From: Enterocloster lavalensis
GTDB lineage: Bacteria > Bacillota > Clostridia > Lachnospirales > Lachnospiraceae
Length of the DNA stretch: 64,000 nucleotides
Reading direction: 5' to 3'
Assembly: GCF_902364025.1 (NCBI RefSeq)
Contig: NZ_CABJCG010000014.1
Coordinates: 94,442 to 158,441, forward strand
Shown: piece after piece, positions 1 to 8,258 of the stretch
Layout of the letters: the number at the start of each line of letters is the position of its first letter
Position numbering within the stretch: the stretch's first letter is position 1
Made by a program: the position numbers and the translations under genes
The notes under the pieces: model-generated
Told to the model about the DNA's origin: nothing
Databases searched by the model: none
What the model saw: only the letters and a program-made list of their open reading frames with translations

Positions 1-1271
1 GAATCATCGCCTATCAGACCACGGGCGTCCTGTTCCCGCTCCTGTTGTCTGCGGCGGGCATCCTGGCTTCCGTGGTTGGCGCTCTGATCATAAAGACCGG
101 CAAAAACGGCGATCCCCACAAGGCATTAAAAACCGGCGAGTACAGCGCCACCGTTTTGGTTGTGGTCTGCGCTCTGATCCTCAGCCGGATGTTCTTCGGC
201 AACTTCAACGCGGCCTTTGCCGTGATCGTGGGCCTGCTGGTGGGCGTGCTCATCGGATTTATCACCGAGGTTTACACCTCCGGGGACTACCGTTTCGTTA
301 AACGGGTGGCTGAACAGTCCGAGACCGGCTCCGCTACCACGGTAATCAGCGGAATCGCCCTGGGCATGCAGTCCACCGCCATCCCGATTCTGCTGGTCTG
401 CGTAGGCATTTTCCTGTCCTATAAACTGGTTGGCCTTTACGGCATCGCGCTGGCCGCCGTGGGCATGCTCTCCACCACCGGAATCACCGTAGCCATCGAC
501 GCCTACGGCCCCATCGCGGACAACGCCGGAGGCATCGCGGAGATGGCCGGCCTGGACAACTCGGTCCGCGAGATCACCGACAAACTGGACTCCGTGGGCA
601 ACACCACCGCGGCCATCGGCAAGGGCTTTGCCATCGGCTCCGCGGCCCTGACGGCCCTGGCCCTCTTCGTCTCCTACGCGGAGGCGGTCAAGCTGACCAC
701 CATCGACATTCTGGACGCCAACGTGATCATCGGCCTCTTCATCGGCGGAATGCTGACCTTCCTGTTCTCCGCCATGACCATGGAATCCGTGTCCAAGGCA
801 GCGCACCAGATGATCGAGGAGGTGCGCAGGCAGTTCCGCGAGAAGCCGGGCATCCTGGCCGGCACGGACAAACCGGACTACGCCTCCTGCGTGTCCATCT
901 CCACCACAGCCGCCCTGCGGGAAATGTTCCTGCCCGGCCTGATGGCGGTAGCCGCTCCCCTGATCGTCGGCCTGCTTTTGGGCCCGTCCGCGCTGGGCGG
1001 ACTTCTGACCGGCTCCCTGGTGACCGGCGTCCTGACCGCGATCTTCATGTCCAACTCCGGCGGCGCCTGGGACAATGCCAAAAAGTACATTGAGGAAGGC
1101 CACCATGGCGGCAAGGGCAGCCCCGCTCACAAAGCGGCCGTGGTAGGCGACACGGTGGGCGATCCCTTTAAGGATACCTCCGGCCCCTCCATTAATATTT
1201 TAATCAAACTCATGACCATCGTATCCCTGGTATTCGCACCGCTGTTCCTTCAGTACGGCGGCCTGCTCTGA
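1..1271 (+). CDS. hppA: Membrane-bound ion-translocating pyrophosphatase, C-terminal part
   Basis: The reading frame is open from the window edge, so the N-terminus lies outside; about 423 residues are visible. The protein hydrolyses pyrophosphate in the membrane and pumps H+ or Na+. Visible hallmarks are many hydrophobic helices, DNAGG after an AYGPIADN stretch, [15 protein letters not shown], and the C-terminal [15 protein letters not shown] block that holds metal-PPi ligands. The stretch [16 protein letters not shown] carries Ala where K+-independent enzymes have Lys and Gly three residues later where they have Thr, so a K+-dependent enzyme is expected. Whether it moves Na+, H+ or both cannot be read here because the gating Glu lies upstream. 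A terminator follows 18 bases after the stop. Confidence 0.96.
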   Translation, partial: IIAYQTTGVLFPLLLSAAGILASVVGALIIKTGKNGDPHKALKTGEYSATVLVVVCALILSRMFFGNFNAAFAVIVGLLVGVLIGFITEVYTSGDYRFVKRVAEQSETGSATTVISGIALGMQSTAIPILLVCVGIFLSYKLVGLYGIALAAVGMLSTTGITVAIDAYGPIADNAGGIAEMAGLDNSVREITDKLDSVGNTTAAIGKGFAIGSAALTALALFVSYAEAVKLTTIDILDANVIIGLFIGGMLTFLFSAMTMESVSKAAHQMIEEVRRQFREKPGILAGTDKPDYASCVSISTTAALREMFLPGLMAVAAPLIVGLLLGPSALGGLLTGSLVTGVLTAIFMSNSGGAWDNAKKYIEEGHHGGKGSPAHKAAVVGDTVGDPFKDTSGPSINILIKLMTIVSLVFAPLFLQYGGLL

Positions 1272-1289
1272 TACCGGACGGTGAGAACG

Positions 1290-1336
1290 CGCTGCCGCGC
1301 CCGGGTGAAAACCCGAAGGTGCGGCAGCGTTTTTTT
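1290..1336 (+). terminator. Rho-independent terminator after hppA
   Basis: A nine-base perfect stem (CGCTGCCGC at 1290-1298 with GCGGCAGCG at 1321-1329) is followed directly by seven T. It sits just downstream of the hppA stop codon. Confidence 0.9.
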
Positions 1337-1356
1337 GTGCGGAGTTCTGATCCTGA

Positions 1357-1385
1357 TTGAAACTTTTCTCTGAATCTGCTATAAT
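1357..1385 (+). promoter_or_regulatory. Sigma-A promoter of the deacylase gene
   Basis: TTGAAA at 1357-1362 and TATAAT at 1380-1385 are separated by exactly 17 bases. It lies between the hppA terminator and the gene beginning at 1459, so that gene has its own strong vegetative promoter. Confidence 0.8.
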
Positions 1386-1458
1386 GGTAAAAGCCGAATG
1401 TGAACGCGATAACATTGGCGTAAGATTCAACAAAATTTAATCAATCCGAGGTGTAACT

Positions 1459-2055
1459 ATGATGAACGCAAACCAGACGCCTGAAGAAACGCTTTCCTAT
1501 CACATCGACCGCACTCTGTATCAGGGACGTCCCACAGACTCTGCGGGACGGCAGGACAAGGAGCTGCTGACTTACGACCTGCTGGACTCCCTGGGCGTAT
1601 CCTACAGCCGCGTGGACCACGACGCCCTTCCAACCATCGAGGCCTGCCGGGAGGTGGACCAGCTATTGGGCACGGAAATCTGCAAAAATCTCTTCCTGCG
1701 AAACGCCCAGAAAACAGACTTTTACCTGCTGCTCATGCCCGGTGATAAGAAATTCAAAACCGCTGCCCTCTCCAAACAGATTGGCAGCGCCCGCTTATCC
1801 TTCGCGGAGCCGGAGTTCCTGGAATCCCTGCTGGGCCTGACCCCCGGCTCCGTCACCGTGATGGGTCTGATGAACGACCGGGAAAACCGCGTCCGGCTGC
1901 TGATCGACAAGGACGTGCTGGCCCGGGAGGAGTTCGCCTGCCACCCCTGTATCAACACGTCCAGCCTCAGGTTCAAAACCCAGGATCTTCTGGACAAGGT
2001 TCTGCCCGCCCTGGGGCATCCGCACACGTTGGTGGATTTGCCAAGGCCGGAATGA
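1459..2055 (+). CDS. YbaK/ProX-type aminoacyl-tRNA deacylase (prolyl-tRNA editing domain)
   Basis: A 198-residue free-standing editing domain of the YbaK/ProRS-INS superfamily, which hydrolyses mischarged tRNAs (typically Ala- or Cys-tRNA-Pro). Family features seen are the N-terminal LLDSLGVSYSRVDHDALPTIEAC segment type, the central FLRNAQKTDFYLLLMPGDKK strand with conserved Lys, and the late GLMNDRENRVRLLIDKD and CHPCINTSSLRF blocks typical of the PrdX/ProX subgroup. GAGGTG at 1448-1453 gives the ribosome site; the second ATG at 1462 is an equally possible start. The gene is monocistronic, with its own promoter and a hairpin behind it. The exact tRNA substrate is inferred from the family. 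Confidence 0.9.
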   Translation: MMNANQTPEETLSYHIDRTLYQGRPTDSAGRQDKELLTYDLLDSLGVSYSRVDHDALPTIEACREVDQLLGTEICKNLFLRNAQKTDFYLLLMPGDKKFKTAALSKQIGSARLSFAEPEFLESLLGLTPGSVTVMGLMNDRENRVRLLIDKDVLAREEFACHPCINTSSLRFKTQDLLDKVLPALGHPHTLVDLPRPE

Positions 2056-2065
2056 GATAGGGGGA

Positions 2066-2104
2066 AAGGAACCGGTATACCATTAAGTGGCGTACCGGTT
2101 CCTT
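2066..2104. terminator. Hairpin between convergent genes, probable terminator
   Basis: A perfect 12-base inverted repeat (AAGGAACCGGTA at 2066-2077, complement at 2093-2104) lies just after the deacylase stop. Only a weak T-run follows, so termination efficiency is uncertain. It also sits downstream of the convergent TetR gene. Confidence 0.6.
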
Positions 2105-2198
2105 CTATATTAATATGTATACGAACATGAGGTGATATGCGCTTTCCGGGATTCCCCCCTCGGTATACCATTTCTTTTCCCAACACTTATCCGCCCGC

Positions 2199-2885
2199 TC
2201 ACAGGAATCGATTCAACACCGTCTTTGTATAAATCTGTGCGATCTCCACGCTCTCCGCAAGATACCGGTCCACCAGCTCCCGGATTTTGCCGCGCTCCAC
2301 TCCATTTTCCTGCACGAACTTAAAATATCCCAGGAACAGCGTACAGAGGACGTGGTTCAGTTTTTTGGCGTTCTCCTCTGTGAGCTCCCCCTCCGCCACA
2401 AGGCGTTTGCAGATAAAATAGTCGCGGTCGTAATAGCCCGGAATCTCCAGCATCTCCTTGATCAGCGGACTCACCCGCACAATGGCCTCCGGAAACATTT
2501 CATAGTATTCTTTTAACGCCTCGCCCAGATCCTGGTTGAGATTCCGGTAAAAGATGCACTCAAACGCCTCCGGCTTCTCAAATGCCTCGGTCGCGTAGGC
2601 CCGCCAAATCCCGAAATACAGGTCCCAGATCCCCGTCCAACGCTTCTCCTGTTCGGACAATTCCAGTATGTATCCGTTCAAAGCGTCCAACTGGGCGTAA
2701 AACAGCAGCTCATCCAGGTTTTTAAAGTACCGGTACATGCTGGCCGAGGAACATCCCAGCTCCGTGGCAAGCCGGCGGATGCTGACCGCGCCCACACCTT
2801 CCGTCCGGATGATGCGGCGGGCCATCACCACATAGTCTTTTCTGCTCAGATCTTTAAAGTAGGGCGTTTTGCTGGTGTCCTTCAT
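2199..2885 (-). CDS. TetR/AcrR-family transcriptional regulator
   Basis: A 228-residue DNA-binding repressor. The N-terminal helix-turn-helix spans about residues 15-65, with the typical sequence GVGAVSIRRLATELGCSSASMYRYFKNLDELL; the remainder is an all-helical ligand-binding domain without a recognisable effector signature. It lies downstream of, and on the same strand as, the ECF/nucleoside operon but has its own promoter inside the end of the last ecfA gene. A 14-base palindrome at 2907-2920 between that promoter and the start codon suggests autoregulation. Control of the ECF operon is possible but unproven. Confidence 0.9.
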   Translation of the reverse strand: MKDTSKTPYFKDLSRKDYVVMARRIIRTEGVGAVSIRRLATELGCSSASMYRYFKNLDELLFYAQLDALNGYILELSEQEKRWTGIWDLYFGIWRAYATEAFEKPEAFECIFYRNLNQDLGEALKEYYEMFPEAIVRVSPLIKEMLEIPGYYDRDYFICKRLVAEGELTEENAKKLNHVLCTLFLGYFKFVQENGVERGKIRELVDRYLAESVEIAQIYTKTVLNRFL

Positions 2886-2906
2886 CGATCCTTCCCCCTG
2901 TTAAAT

Positions 2907-2920
2907 GTTATTATGATAAC
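2907..2920. promoter_or_regulatory. Palindromic operator candidate for the TetR gene
   Basis: GTTATTATGATAAC has perfect 5-base arms (GTTAT/ATAAC) and lies between the -10 box and the start codon of the TetR gene, where an autoregulatory operator would be expected. Confidence 0.45.
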
Positions 2921-2930
2921 TTCTTAGCTT

Positions 2931-2959
2931 ATCTTACAACAAAACAGGGATTCCGTCAA
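2931..2959 (-). promoter_or_regulatory. Promoter of the TetR gene
   Basis: On the minus strand TTGACG (2959-2954) and TAAGAT (2936-2931) are 17 bases apart. The -35 box overlaps the stop codon of the upstream ecfA gene. Confidence 0.6.
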
Positions 2960-3789
2960 TTTTGAGCTGATGGCGCGGCGTTTCTCCGGTTCTCTTTGAT
3001 AAAACGCGCAACCGCCTCCAGGTCCAGCCCCAGCTTCCCGGCTCCAATCCGGTCGGAGACCTCCACAACACAGGGCTGTTTCAGCTTTGCCTCCTCCATA
3101 ATGTCTTTGTAGTAGAATACTTCATCGGTCCTCCCATCCGCCACAATCTTCTTATTGCACATGATGATCAAACGCTCGAAATTCTCCGCCACAAACTCCA
3201 TATCGTGTGTGATTGTGATCAGAGCCTTTCCACGGGCCGTCAGCTCACGGATCAGGCGTGACAACCGCTCCAATCCATCCAGATCCTGACCCGCGGTGGG
3301 TTCGTCAAAAATCAGCACCTCGCAGCCCGACGCAATCACGGACGCGATTGTCACGAATTTGCGCACGGACAGCGGGAAATCATAGGGATTCTGGTCCAGG
3401 AATTTGTCCATGCCCGTGAGGACGGCCGCGTCCATAATTCTGCGCTCCCGCTCCTCCTTTGGCAGTTTCATCCGCTTTAGCCCGTATTCGATTTCCTTGT
3501 AAACGGTGTTGTTGAAAATCTGATCGTCCGGGTTCTGGAACACATAGCCCACGGTTCTGGCAATCTGCGCCGTGGTATACTCCTTCGTATTCTTTCCGTC
3601 CACAATGATATCGCCGGAGGTGGGTTTGGTCAGGCCGTTTAACATCTTGACCGTAGTGGTCTTTCCGGCTCCGTTCTGGCCCACAATGGCAATGTTTTCC
3701 CCTTTTTCCAGTTTAAAGGATACCCCGTCCACAGCCACAAAGCCGTTCGGGTATGTAAATGACACATTTTTCACTTCAACTAAAGACAT
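2956..3789 (-). CDS. ecfA: Energy-coupling factor transporter ATPase (second EcfA), atypical signature motif
   Basis: A 277-residue ABC ATPase that pairs with the other EcfA to power ECF uptake. Walker A is GQNGAGKTT near residue 38, the Q-loop FQNPDDQIF is of the ECF type, and Walker B LIFDEPTAGQD and the switch His (ITHDME) are intact. The ABC signature, normally LSGGQ, reads LSVRK here, so one of the two ATP sites of the heterodimer would be formed with a degenerate signature. A gagagggg ribosome site precedes the ATG. It is the last gene of the rbsK-to-ecfA operon, 18 bases after the first ecfA. Confidence 0.92.
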   Translation of the reverse strand: MSLVEVKNVSFTYPNGFVAVDGVSFKLEKGENIAIVGQNGAGKTTTVKMLNGLTKPTSGDIIVDGKNTKEYTTAQIARTVGYVFQNPDDQIFNNTVYKEIEYGLKRMKLPKEERERRIMDAAVLTGMDKFLDQNPYDFPLSVRKFVTIASVIASGCEVLIFDEPTAGQDLDGLERLSRLIRELTARGKALITITHDMEFVAENFERLIIMCNKKIVADGRTDEVFYYKDIMEEAKLKQPCVVEVSDRIGAGKLGLDLEAVARFIKENRRNAAPSAQN

Positions 3790-3807
3790 AACAATCCCCT
3801 CTCCGGC

Positions 3808-4656
3808 TCATCGGCCCATATATGTGCAAATCTGTCCAACCGCCTCGTCGGTTGTAATGGGAAGCTCCCCTAAATCCACTCCCCGTTTCTTTAACCCGAG
3901 ACCGATATTGGTACACTGCGGAAGCCGGGTGTGGTATTTGGCGCAATCCGGGTTGGTAATCACCTCCCGGGGAGTTCCCTCCAGCACCACCCGCCCCTGA
4001 TCCAGCACAATGATGTGGTCGGAGTAGCGGGCAATCTGCTCCATCTTGTGCTCGACCAGCACAATGGTCCGGCCCATGTCCTTCATCAGCTTAATCACCT
4101 CAAACACGTCGTCCGTGCTCTGAGGGTCCAACTGCGACGTTGGCTCGTCAATTACCATGATATCCTGCTCCATGATCAGGATCGCTGCAAGGGCGATGCG
4201 CTGCTGCTGTCCGCCGGACAGCTGATAGGGATTGCGGTCCCGGAATGCCTCCGTCTTGGTGAGCCTCAACACGTCCTCCACCCTGCGGCGGATCACATCC
4301 GGCTCCACTCCCATATTTTCCAGACCGAACGCCAGCTCCTCGTACACGGTGTTTGCGATTCCGCTGATCTGCGTAAACGGATTCTGGAACACAAAACCAA
4401 CCTCGGTGGCCAGACTTCCCAGTTCCACCTGGGCAATGTCCCTGCCGTTGATCAACACCTGGCCCTCCAGATCTCCCTGGTAAAATTTCGGGATAAATCC
4501 GCGGATCACATTGCAGAGCGTGGTCTTTCCGCTCCCGTTGGCCCCGATAATGGAGCAGAATTCGCCTTCTTTGATGCGCAGGGAAACGTCGTTTAACGCA
4601 TTCTCCTCCGCAATCGGATAACGGTATGTGACATGATTGAGCACTACACGATCCAT
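3808..4656 (-). CDS. ecfA: Energy-coupling factor transporter ATPase (first EcfA)
   Basis: A 282-residue ECF ATPase with fully canonical motifs: Walker A GANGSGKTT near residue 40, Q-loop FQNPFTQI, signature LSGGQQQRIALA, Walker B IMVIDEPTSQLDP and switch His VEHKM. It forms a heterodimer with the neighbouring EcfA and binds EcfT. The start overlaps the end of ecfT by 13 bases, and ggaggattataac precedes the ATG, so the two genes are probably translationally coupled. Confidence 0.95.
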   Translation of the reverse strand: MDRVVLNHVTYRYPIAEENALNDVSLRIKEGEFCSIIGANGSGKTTLCNVIRGFIPKFYQGDLEGQVLINGRDIAQVELGSLATEVGFVFQNPFTQISGIANTVYEELAFGLENMGVEPDVIRRRVEDVLRLTKTEAFRDRNPYQLSGGQQQRIALAAILIMEQDIMVIDEPTSQLDPQSTDDVFEVIKLMKDMGRTIVLVEHKMEQIARYSDHIIVLDQGRVVLEGTPREVITNPDCAKYHTRLPQCTNIGLGLKKRGVDLGELPITTDEAVGQICTYMGR

Positions 4657-5396
4657 GTTATAATCCTCCCTCCTACGGCAGCCGCCAGCATAATCATAAA
4701 TACCACCCGCAGAGCCCGATCCGTCCCGGTATCCGCGACTGTGTGCAGGCGGGTCTTTTTCCCGCTCACGGAAAATGCTCTCGCTTCCAGCGTGATCGCA
4801 CGCTCCTCCGCGCTGACGATCGAGTTTAAAATCAGGGGGCCAATGGTGGGGAAAAATGCCTTGGCGCGCACAAACATGTTGCTTTCCGTCTCAACGCCCC
4901 TGGAACGCTGGGCGTCCATGATCACGGTCATTTTCTTGGACATCTGCGGAATGATGTTTACCGTGGACATGATCACATAGGTAGCGGACGGAGACACGCC
5001 CCGGTCCTCCAGAGCCACCACCAGCTTCCCCACATCCACCAGTTTGATTCCCAGCACCGCCGCTGTGCCCACTCCCATGATGCGGGTGCACAGAGTGACG
5101 GCGTTATCGATTCCCTCCTGTTTGATGGAAAAGATCCAGAACTTCCACAGCACCGTATCCCCGGGCAGAAACAGCGCCTGCATGACAAACACCACCACGG
5201 AAATCAACACGATGGATTTCAACCACATGCCTACAAATTCTCCGGCTTTTCCCGCCATAGCGGCGATCGCGATCATCACCACAATCAGAACCGCTGTGTA
5301 CCGGTAATCATAAAACAGGGAAGAGACCGCGATAAACAGGCACAGATACAGCTGTGTGATCGGATTCAGATCCCGGATAAAATTCTTTCCTTCCAT
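4644..5396 (-). CDS. ecfT: Energy-coupling factor transmembrane component EcfT
   Basis: A roughly 250-residue membrane protein that links the ATPases to the S component. It has N-terminal hydrophobic helices (TQLYLCLFIAVSSLF and following) and the long cytoplasmic coupling region with the EcfT-type segments MDAQRSRGVETE and SAEERAITLEARAF, equivalent to the two Ala-Arg-Gly coupling motifs. I start it at 5396 rather than at the upstream in-frame ATG at 5417 because that ATG overlaps the S-component stop as TAATG and has a ggggaggtgg ribosome site. Confidence 0.9.
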   Translation of the reverse strand: MEGKNFIRDLNPITQLYLCLFIAVSSLFYDYRYTAVLIVVMIAIAAMAGKAGEFVGMWLKSIVLISVVVFVMQALFLPGDTVLWKFWIFSIKQEGIDNAVTLCTRIMGVGTAAVLGIKLVDVGKLVVALEDRGVSPSATYVIMSTVNIIPQMSKKMTVIMDAQRSRGVETESNMFVRAKAFFPTIGPLILNSIVSAEERAITLEARAFSVSGKKTRLHTVADTGTDRALRVVFMIMLAAAVGGRIITWIV

Positions 5397-6028
5397 TATT
5401 TTGCCACCTCCCCGCATTTGGCCGCTTTGCGCCTTCTCGCGTCAATGAATACCCTTCCGTTCATAAACTTGTAGAGATACCTGCCAGACATGCCGCGGAT
5501 CACCAAAAACGGAACCAGCACGGAGATAAATTTGTCCGGCAATTCCCCCACCATCTGGGCTGCAAACTGTCCAACCCAGAACGGCTGGCCGCTGGCAATG
5601 ATCGTGGCCGCCAAGATCGACACGCCGCTGGTGCCGAAGCCGCCGAAAAATATGTATTTGATGACCACAGTGCCCACTACGGAGCAGAGCGCAACCACCA
5701 GGCCGGAAAATACCATTCCGGGGACAGAGGTAAACAGCCCCTTTTTGGCGAAAAACCCAACCACCATGCCCATAAGTCCCGCCAACAGCGCATAGGGGAA
5801 CAGCGTGGGATCGCTGACTGCGTTGATGGTGATGCTGAGGAAGCCCGTAACCAGCGCCACCCACGGACCGGCCAGCATCCCCACCAGATAGGTCCCGATG
5901 CTGTCCAGATACAGCGGCAGCTTTAAGGCCAGCGCCAGATTGCCGCAAATGAAATTAATTGCAATCGCTATGGGAATCAGCAGGATTGCCAACAGCGTAA
6001 AATCATCTTTAATCGTTTTCTTTGCCAT
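5396..6028 (-). CDS. ECF transporter substrate-binding S component
   Basis: A 210-residue protein with about six transmembrane helices, a basic N-terminus (MAKKTIKDDF) and the LPLYLDSIGTYLVGMLAGPWVALVTGF segment common among S components, in which an acidic residue near helix 2 lines the pocket. It confers substrate specificity on the EcfA-A-T module encoded next to it. Because nucleoside hydrolase and ribokinase genes lie directly upstream, the likely cargo is a nucleoside or a ribosylated cofactor precursor; queuosine is one alternative because hydrolase- and kinase-linked ECF salvage of queuosine is known in clostridia. The substrate cannot be read from sequence. Confidence 0.88.
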   Translation of the reverse strand: MAKKTIKDDFTLLAILLIPIAIAINFICGNLALALKLPLYLDSIGTYLVGMLAGPWVALVTGFLSITINAVSDPTLFPYALLAGLMGMVVGFFAKKGLFTSVPGMVFSGLVVALCSVVGTVVIKYIFFGGFGTSGVSILAATIIASGQPFWVGQFAAQMVGELPDKFISVLVPFLVIRGMSGRYLYKFMNGRVFIDARRRKAAKCGEVAK

Positions 6029-6055
6029 AACCTTTACCTTCTCCTATCATCATGA

Positions 6056-7033
6056 TTACCGGAATTCCCGGTCCAGCATCGCGTTTATCTCGGTCCTGTA
6101 TTCCGGGAACTGTGTCAAATAGAACACGTCGAAAAACCGTCTGGAATCCGTATCCACCGCAATTTTACAGTTCGCCTGCAGCTCCGGATAACGCTTGGTC
6201 CGGTACACAACGGACATTCCTTCACAGCGCCCCTGGGTCTCAATCTCCACATGGGCGGCCTCCAGCGTGAGGATCCCGGGGTCGATCAGATACCCGGCCA
6301 CCAGCGGATCGCAGAGCTGGCAGCCCATCACCCGGTTGATCTCCCAGCGGCGGTCCGTATACCGGCGCGTAATCTTATGGATGAAGCGGGAAATGGGAGT
6401 CCCGATCAGATAAAGCAGTTCGCGCATGGCCGGCGTCATATACACCTTTCCGGTGGCATCCAACCCCACCATCACAATCTCCTTAAAACCGGCCTGAAAC
6501 ACTTCGCTGGCCGCCTGGGGATCGTGGAAGAAGTTGAACTCCGCCACCGGGGACATATTCCCGCCGTGCTCCGCACCGCCCATGACCACCAGGCGGCGGA
6601 TATTTTGGGCAAAACCGGGGTCCTTTCTCACCGCCAGCGCGGCGTTGGTCATGGGCCCCAGGAGCACCAGGGTCAGCTCCCCGGGATGCTCCGCCGCCGC
6701 TCGGACCAGGTAGTCCACCGCCGGTTCCTCCATGGTTTTCAGCCGTTCCGGGCGTATATTTACGCCGCCCAGACCGTCGCTGCCGTGAAAGTCGTCGCTG
6801 TAAGCCACGTCCTTGCCCAAGGGGCGGTCCGCTCCGCGGTAGACCGGGATGTGATCCGCTCCGCACAGCTCCAGAACCGAAAGGGCGTTGTCCGTAACCT
6901 GCCTGATTCCCACATTTCCGTCCACTGTGGTCAGCGCCTCGATCTTCAGCCGGTCCGCTGCCTTCACAGCCAGCAAAATGGCCATGGCGTCGTCCACTCC
7001 CGGGTCCGTATCAATGATAATCCGTTCCATCAT
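6056..7033 (-). CDS. Inosine/uridine-preferring nucleoside hydrolase
   Basis: A 325-residue enzyme that cleaves the N-glycosidic bond of ribonucleosides to base and ribose. The Ca2+-binding hallmark DTDPGVDDA is at residues 8-16, followed by the family elements TVDGNVG, the LGPMTNAALAV block, NFFHDPQAAS and the late CQLCDPLVA that carries the final metal Asp. The start ATG overlaps the ribokinase stop (TGATG), so the two are translationally coupled. The ribose released would feed the ribokinase, consistent with nucleoside salvage after ECF uptake. Confidence 0.95.
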   Translation of the reverse strand: MMERIIIDTDPGVDDAMAILLAVKAADRLKIEALTTVDGNVGIRQVTDNALSVLELCGADHIPVYRGADRPLGKDVAYSDDFHGSDGLGGVNIRPERLKTMEEPAVDYLVRAAAEHPGELTLVLLGPMTNAALAVRKDPGFAQNIRRLVVMGGAEHGGNMSPVAEFNFFHDPQAASEVFQAGFKEIVMVGLDATGKVYMTPAMRELLYLIGTPISRFIHKITRRYTDRRWEINRVMGCQLCDPLVAGYLIDPGILTLEAAHVEIETQGRCEGMSVVYRTKRYPELQANCKIAVDTDSRRFFDVFYLTQFPEYRTEINAMLDREFR

Positions 7034-7983
7034 CTGCCTCCTCCTGCCGATTGCCGCGCCTTGGCGCCGCCTAAAATCTGTTCCAGTTCCTCCCGGGAAG
7101 GGATGGAACTCTGCGCTCCTTTTTTGGTCACCGCCATGGAGGACGCGGCGTTGGCGAACCGTATGGCCTCGTCCTCGCTCATCCCCTCCGCCAGCGCTAC
7201 AACGAAGGCCCCGTTAAAGCAGTCGCCCGCCGCGGTGGTGTCCACGGCCTCCGCCTTTCTGGCCGGATAGGTCCTGAATCCGTCCCCATCCGCCAGCAGC
7301 GCGCCTTCCTCTCCCAGGGTGACCACCACACAGCCGAGCCCCTGCTCCATAAGGGCTTTGGCGCCCTGCCGCACAGCCTCCATCCCGTCGCCGGTCACGC
7401 CGCTGAGCTTCATGAGCTCCGTCTCGTTGGGCGTCAGGTAGTCCACACAGGACAACAGCTCCGCCGGTATTAAGTCCGGGGCCGGGGCGGGATTGAGGAT
7501 CACCGTCTTGCCAAGCGCTCTTGCCCGTCCCGCCGCGTAGGCAATGGCAGACATGGGAATCTCCATCTGCATCAGCACGTAGTCGCACCACTGGAACAGG
7601 TGGTCGTTTTCCTTCAGATACTGTGTGTCGCAAGCCTGATTGGCTCCCGCCACCACCACGATGCTGTTGCTGCCCGCCGCGTCCACGTAGATCACCGCGG
7701 TTCCGGTGGGCAGCGCTTTGGATTCCCGCAGGCCGGACACGTCCACGCCACAGGCCGCCAGGCTCTCCCTCTGTCCGGCTCCGAACTGATCCCTGCCGAC
7801 GCAGCCCAGCATCTTCACCTGTCCGCCCAGCCGTCCGACGGCGTACGCCTGATTGGCTCCCTTGCCGCCCAGGTTGTATGTAAGCTCCTCTCCCATAACC
7901 GTTTCGCCCACCGCAGGCATTCGTTCCATGGTTATGGACAAATCCATATTCAGGCTGCCAATCACCAATATATGTTTTCCCAT
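7030..7983 (-). CDS. rbsK: Ribokinase
   Basis: A 317-residue PfkB-family kinase that phosphorylates D-ribose at O5. The N-terminal GSLNMDLSITMERMPAVGET and GGKGANQA sugar-binding motif (about residues 38-45) and the C-terminal DTTAAGDCFNGAF motif with catalytic Asp and anion hole are intact. It is first in the operon, with a leftward promoter and operator-like repeats just upstream. A queuosine- or other nucleoside-kinase role is possible but the sequence reads as a standard ribokinase. Confidence 0.93.
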   Translation of the reverse strand: MGKHILVIGSLNMDLSITMERMPAVGETVMGEELTYNLGGKGANQAYAVGRLGGQVKMLGCVGRDQFGAGQRESLAACGVDVSGLRESKALPTGTAVIYVDAAGSNSIVVVAGANQACDTQYLKENDHLFQWCDYVLMQMEIPMSAIAYAAGRARALGKTVILNPAPAPDLIPAELLSCVDYLTPNETELMKLSGVTGDGMEAVRQGAKALMEQGLGCVVVTLGEEGALLADGDGFRTYPARKAEAVDTTAAGDCFNGAFVVALAEGMSEDEAIRFANAASSMAVTKKGAQSSIPSREELEQILGGAKARQSAGGGR

Positions 7984-8012
7984 CTTATCCTCCTTGCTGG
8001 CATTTTGTTAAT

Positions 8013-8037
8013 GAAAATGTTTTCTTAAAGTGTTTTC
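8013..8037. promoter_or_regulatory. Operator-like repeats in the rbsK leader
   Basis: GAAAATGTTTTC at 8013-8024 has perfect GAAAA/TTTTC arms, and TGTTTTC recurs as a direct repeat at 8018-8024 and 8031-8037. They lie between the leftward -10 box and the rbsK start, where a repressor could block the operon. No regulator gene for it is identified here. Confidence 0.4.
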
Positions 8038-8045
8038 ATAGTTAT

Positions 8046-8073
8046 ATATTAGCACGTTTTTCAAATTCGTCAA
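8046..8073 (-). promoter_or_regulatory. Promoter of the rbsK-nucleoside hydrolase-ECF operon
   Basis: On the minus strand TTGACG (8073-8068) is followed after 16 bases by TAATAT (8051-8046), in an AT-rich region upstream of rbsK. Confidence 0.6.
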
Positions 8074-8172
8074 CCGATTTTGTAATTTTTTTAATAAAAA
8101 TATTTCAGGAAAAGATTTTTATTTGGGATTTTATTAACAATCGAAGAGTGGGAAAGAGGTGTGGAAAGAAAG

Positions 8173-8214
8173 GGCGCCGCGACAATCATGGGGTGAGGAT
8201 GATTGGACGGCGCC
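8173..8214. terminator. Long hairpin downstream of the unknown membrane-protein gene
   Basis: GGCGCCG (8173-8179) pairs with CGGCGCC (8208-8214), and inner AATCAT/ATGATT arms extend the stem. On the minus strand it is followed by a pyrimidine-rich CTTTCTTTCC, so it probably ends transcription of the gene at 8259-9563. Confidence 0.6.
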
Positions 8215-8258
8215 TTTTGGGGGTTTATGAGGTTGTGTTGGGGCCGTTTTTACTCCCT

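Noticed and set aside
126..1130. 334-codon minus-strand frame opposite hppA
   Set aside because: Composition is Gly/Gln/His-rich with no ribosome site; it is the antisense shadow of the pyrophosphatase gene.
6251..7270. 339-codon plus-strand frame across nucleoside hydrolase and ribokinase
   Set aside because: Runs antisense to two well-supported genes and has the His/Arg/Gln-rich composition of a shadow frame.
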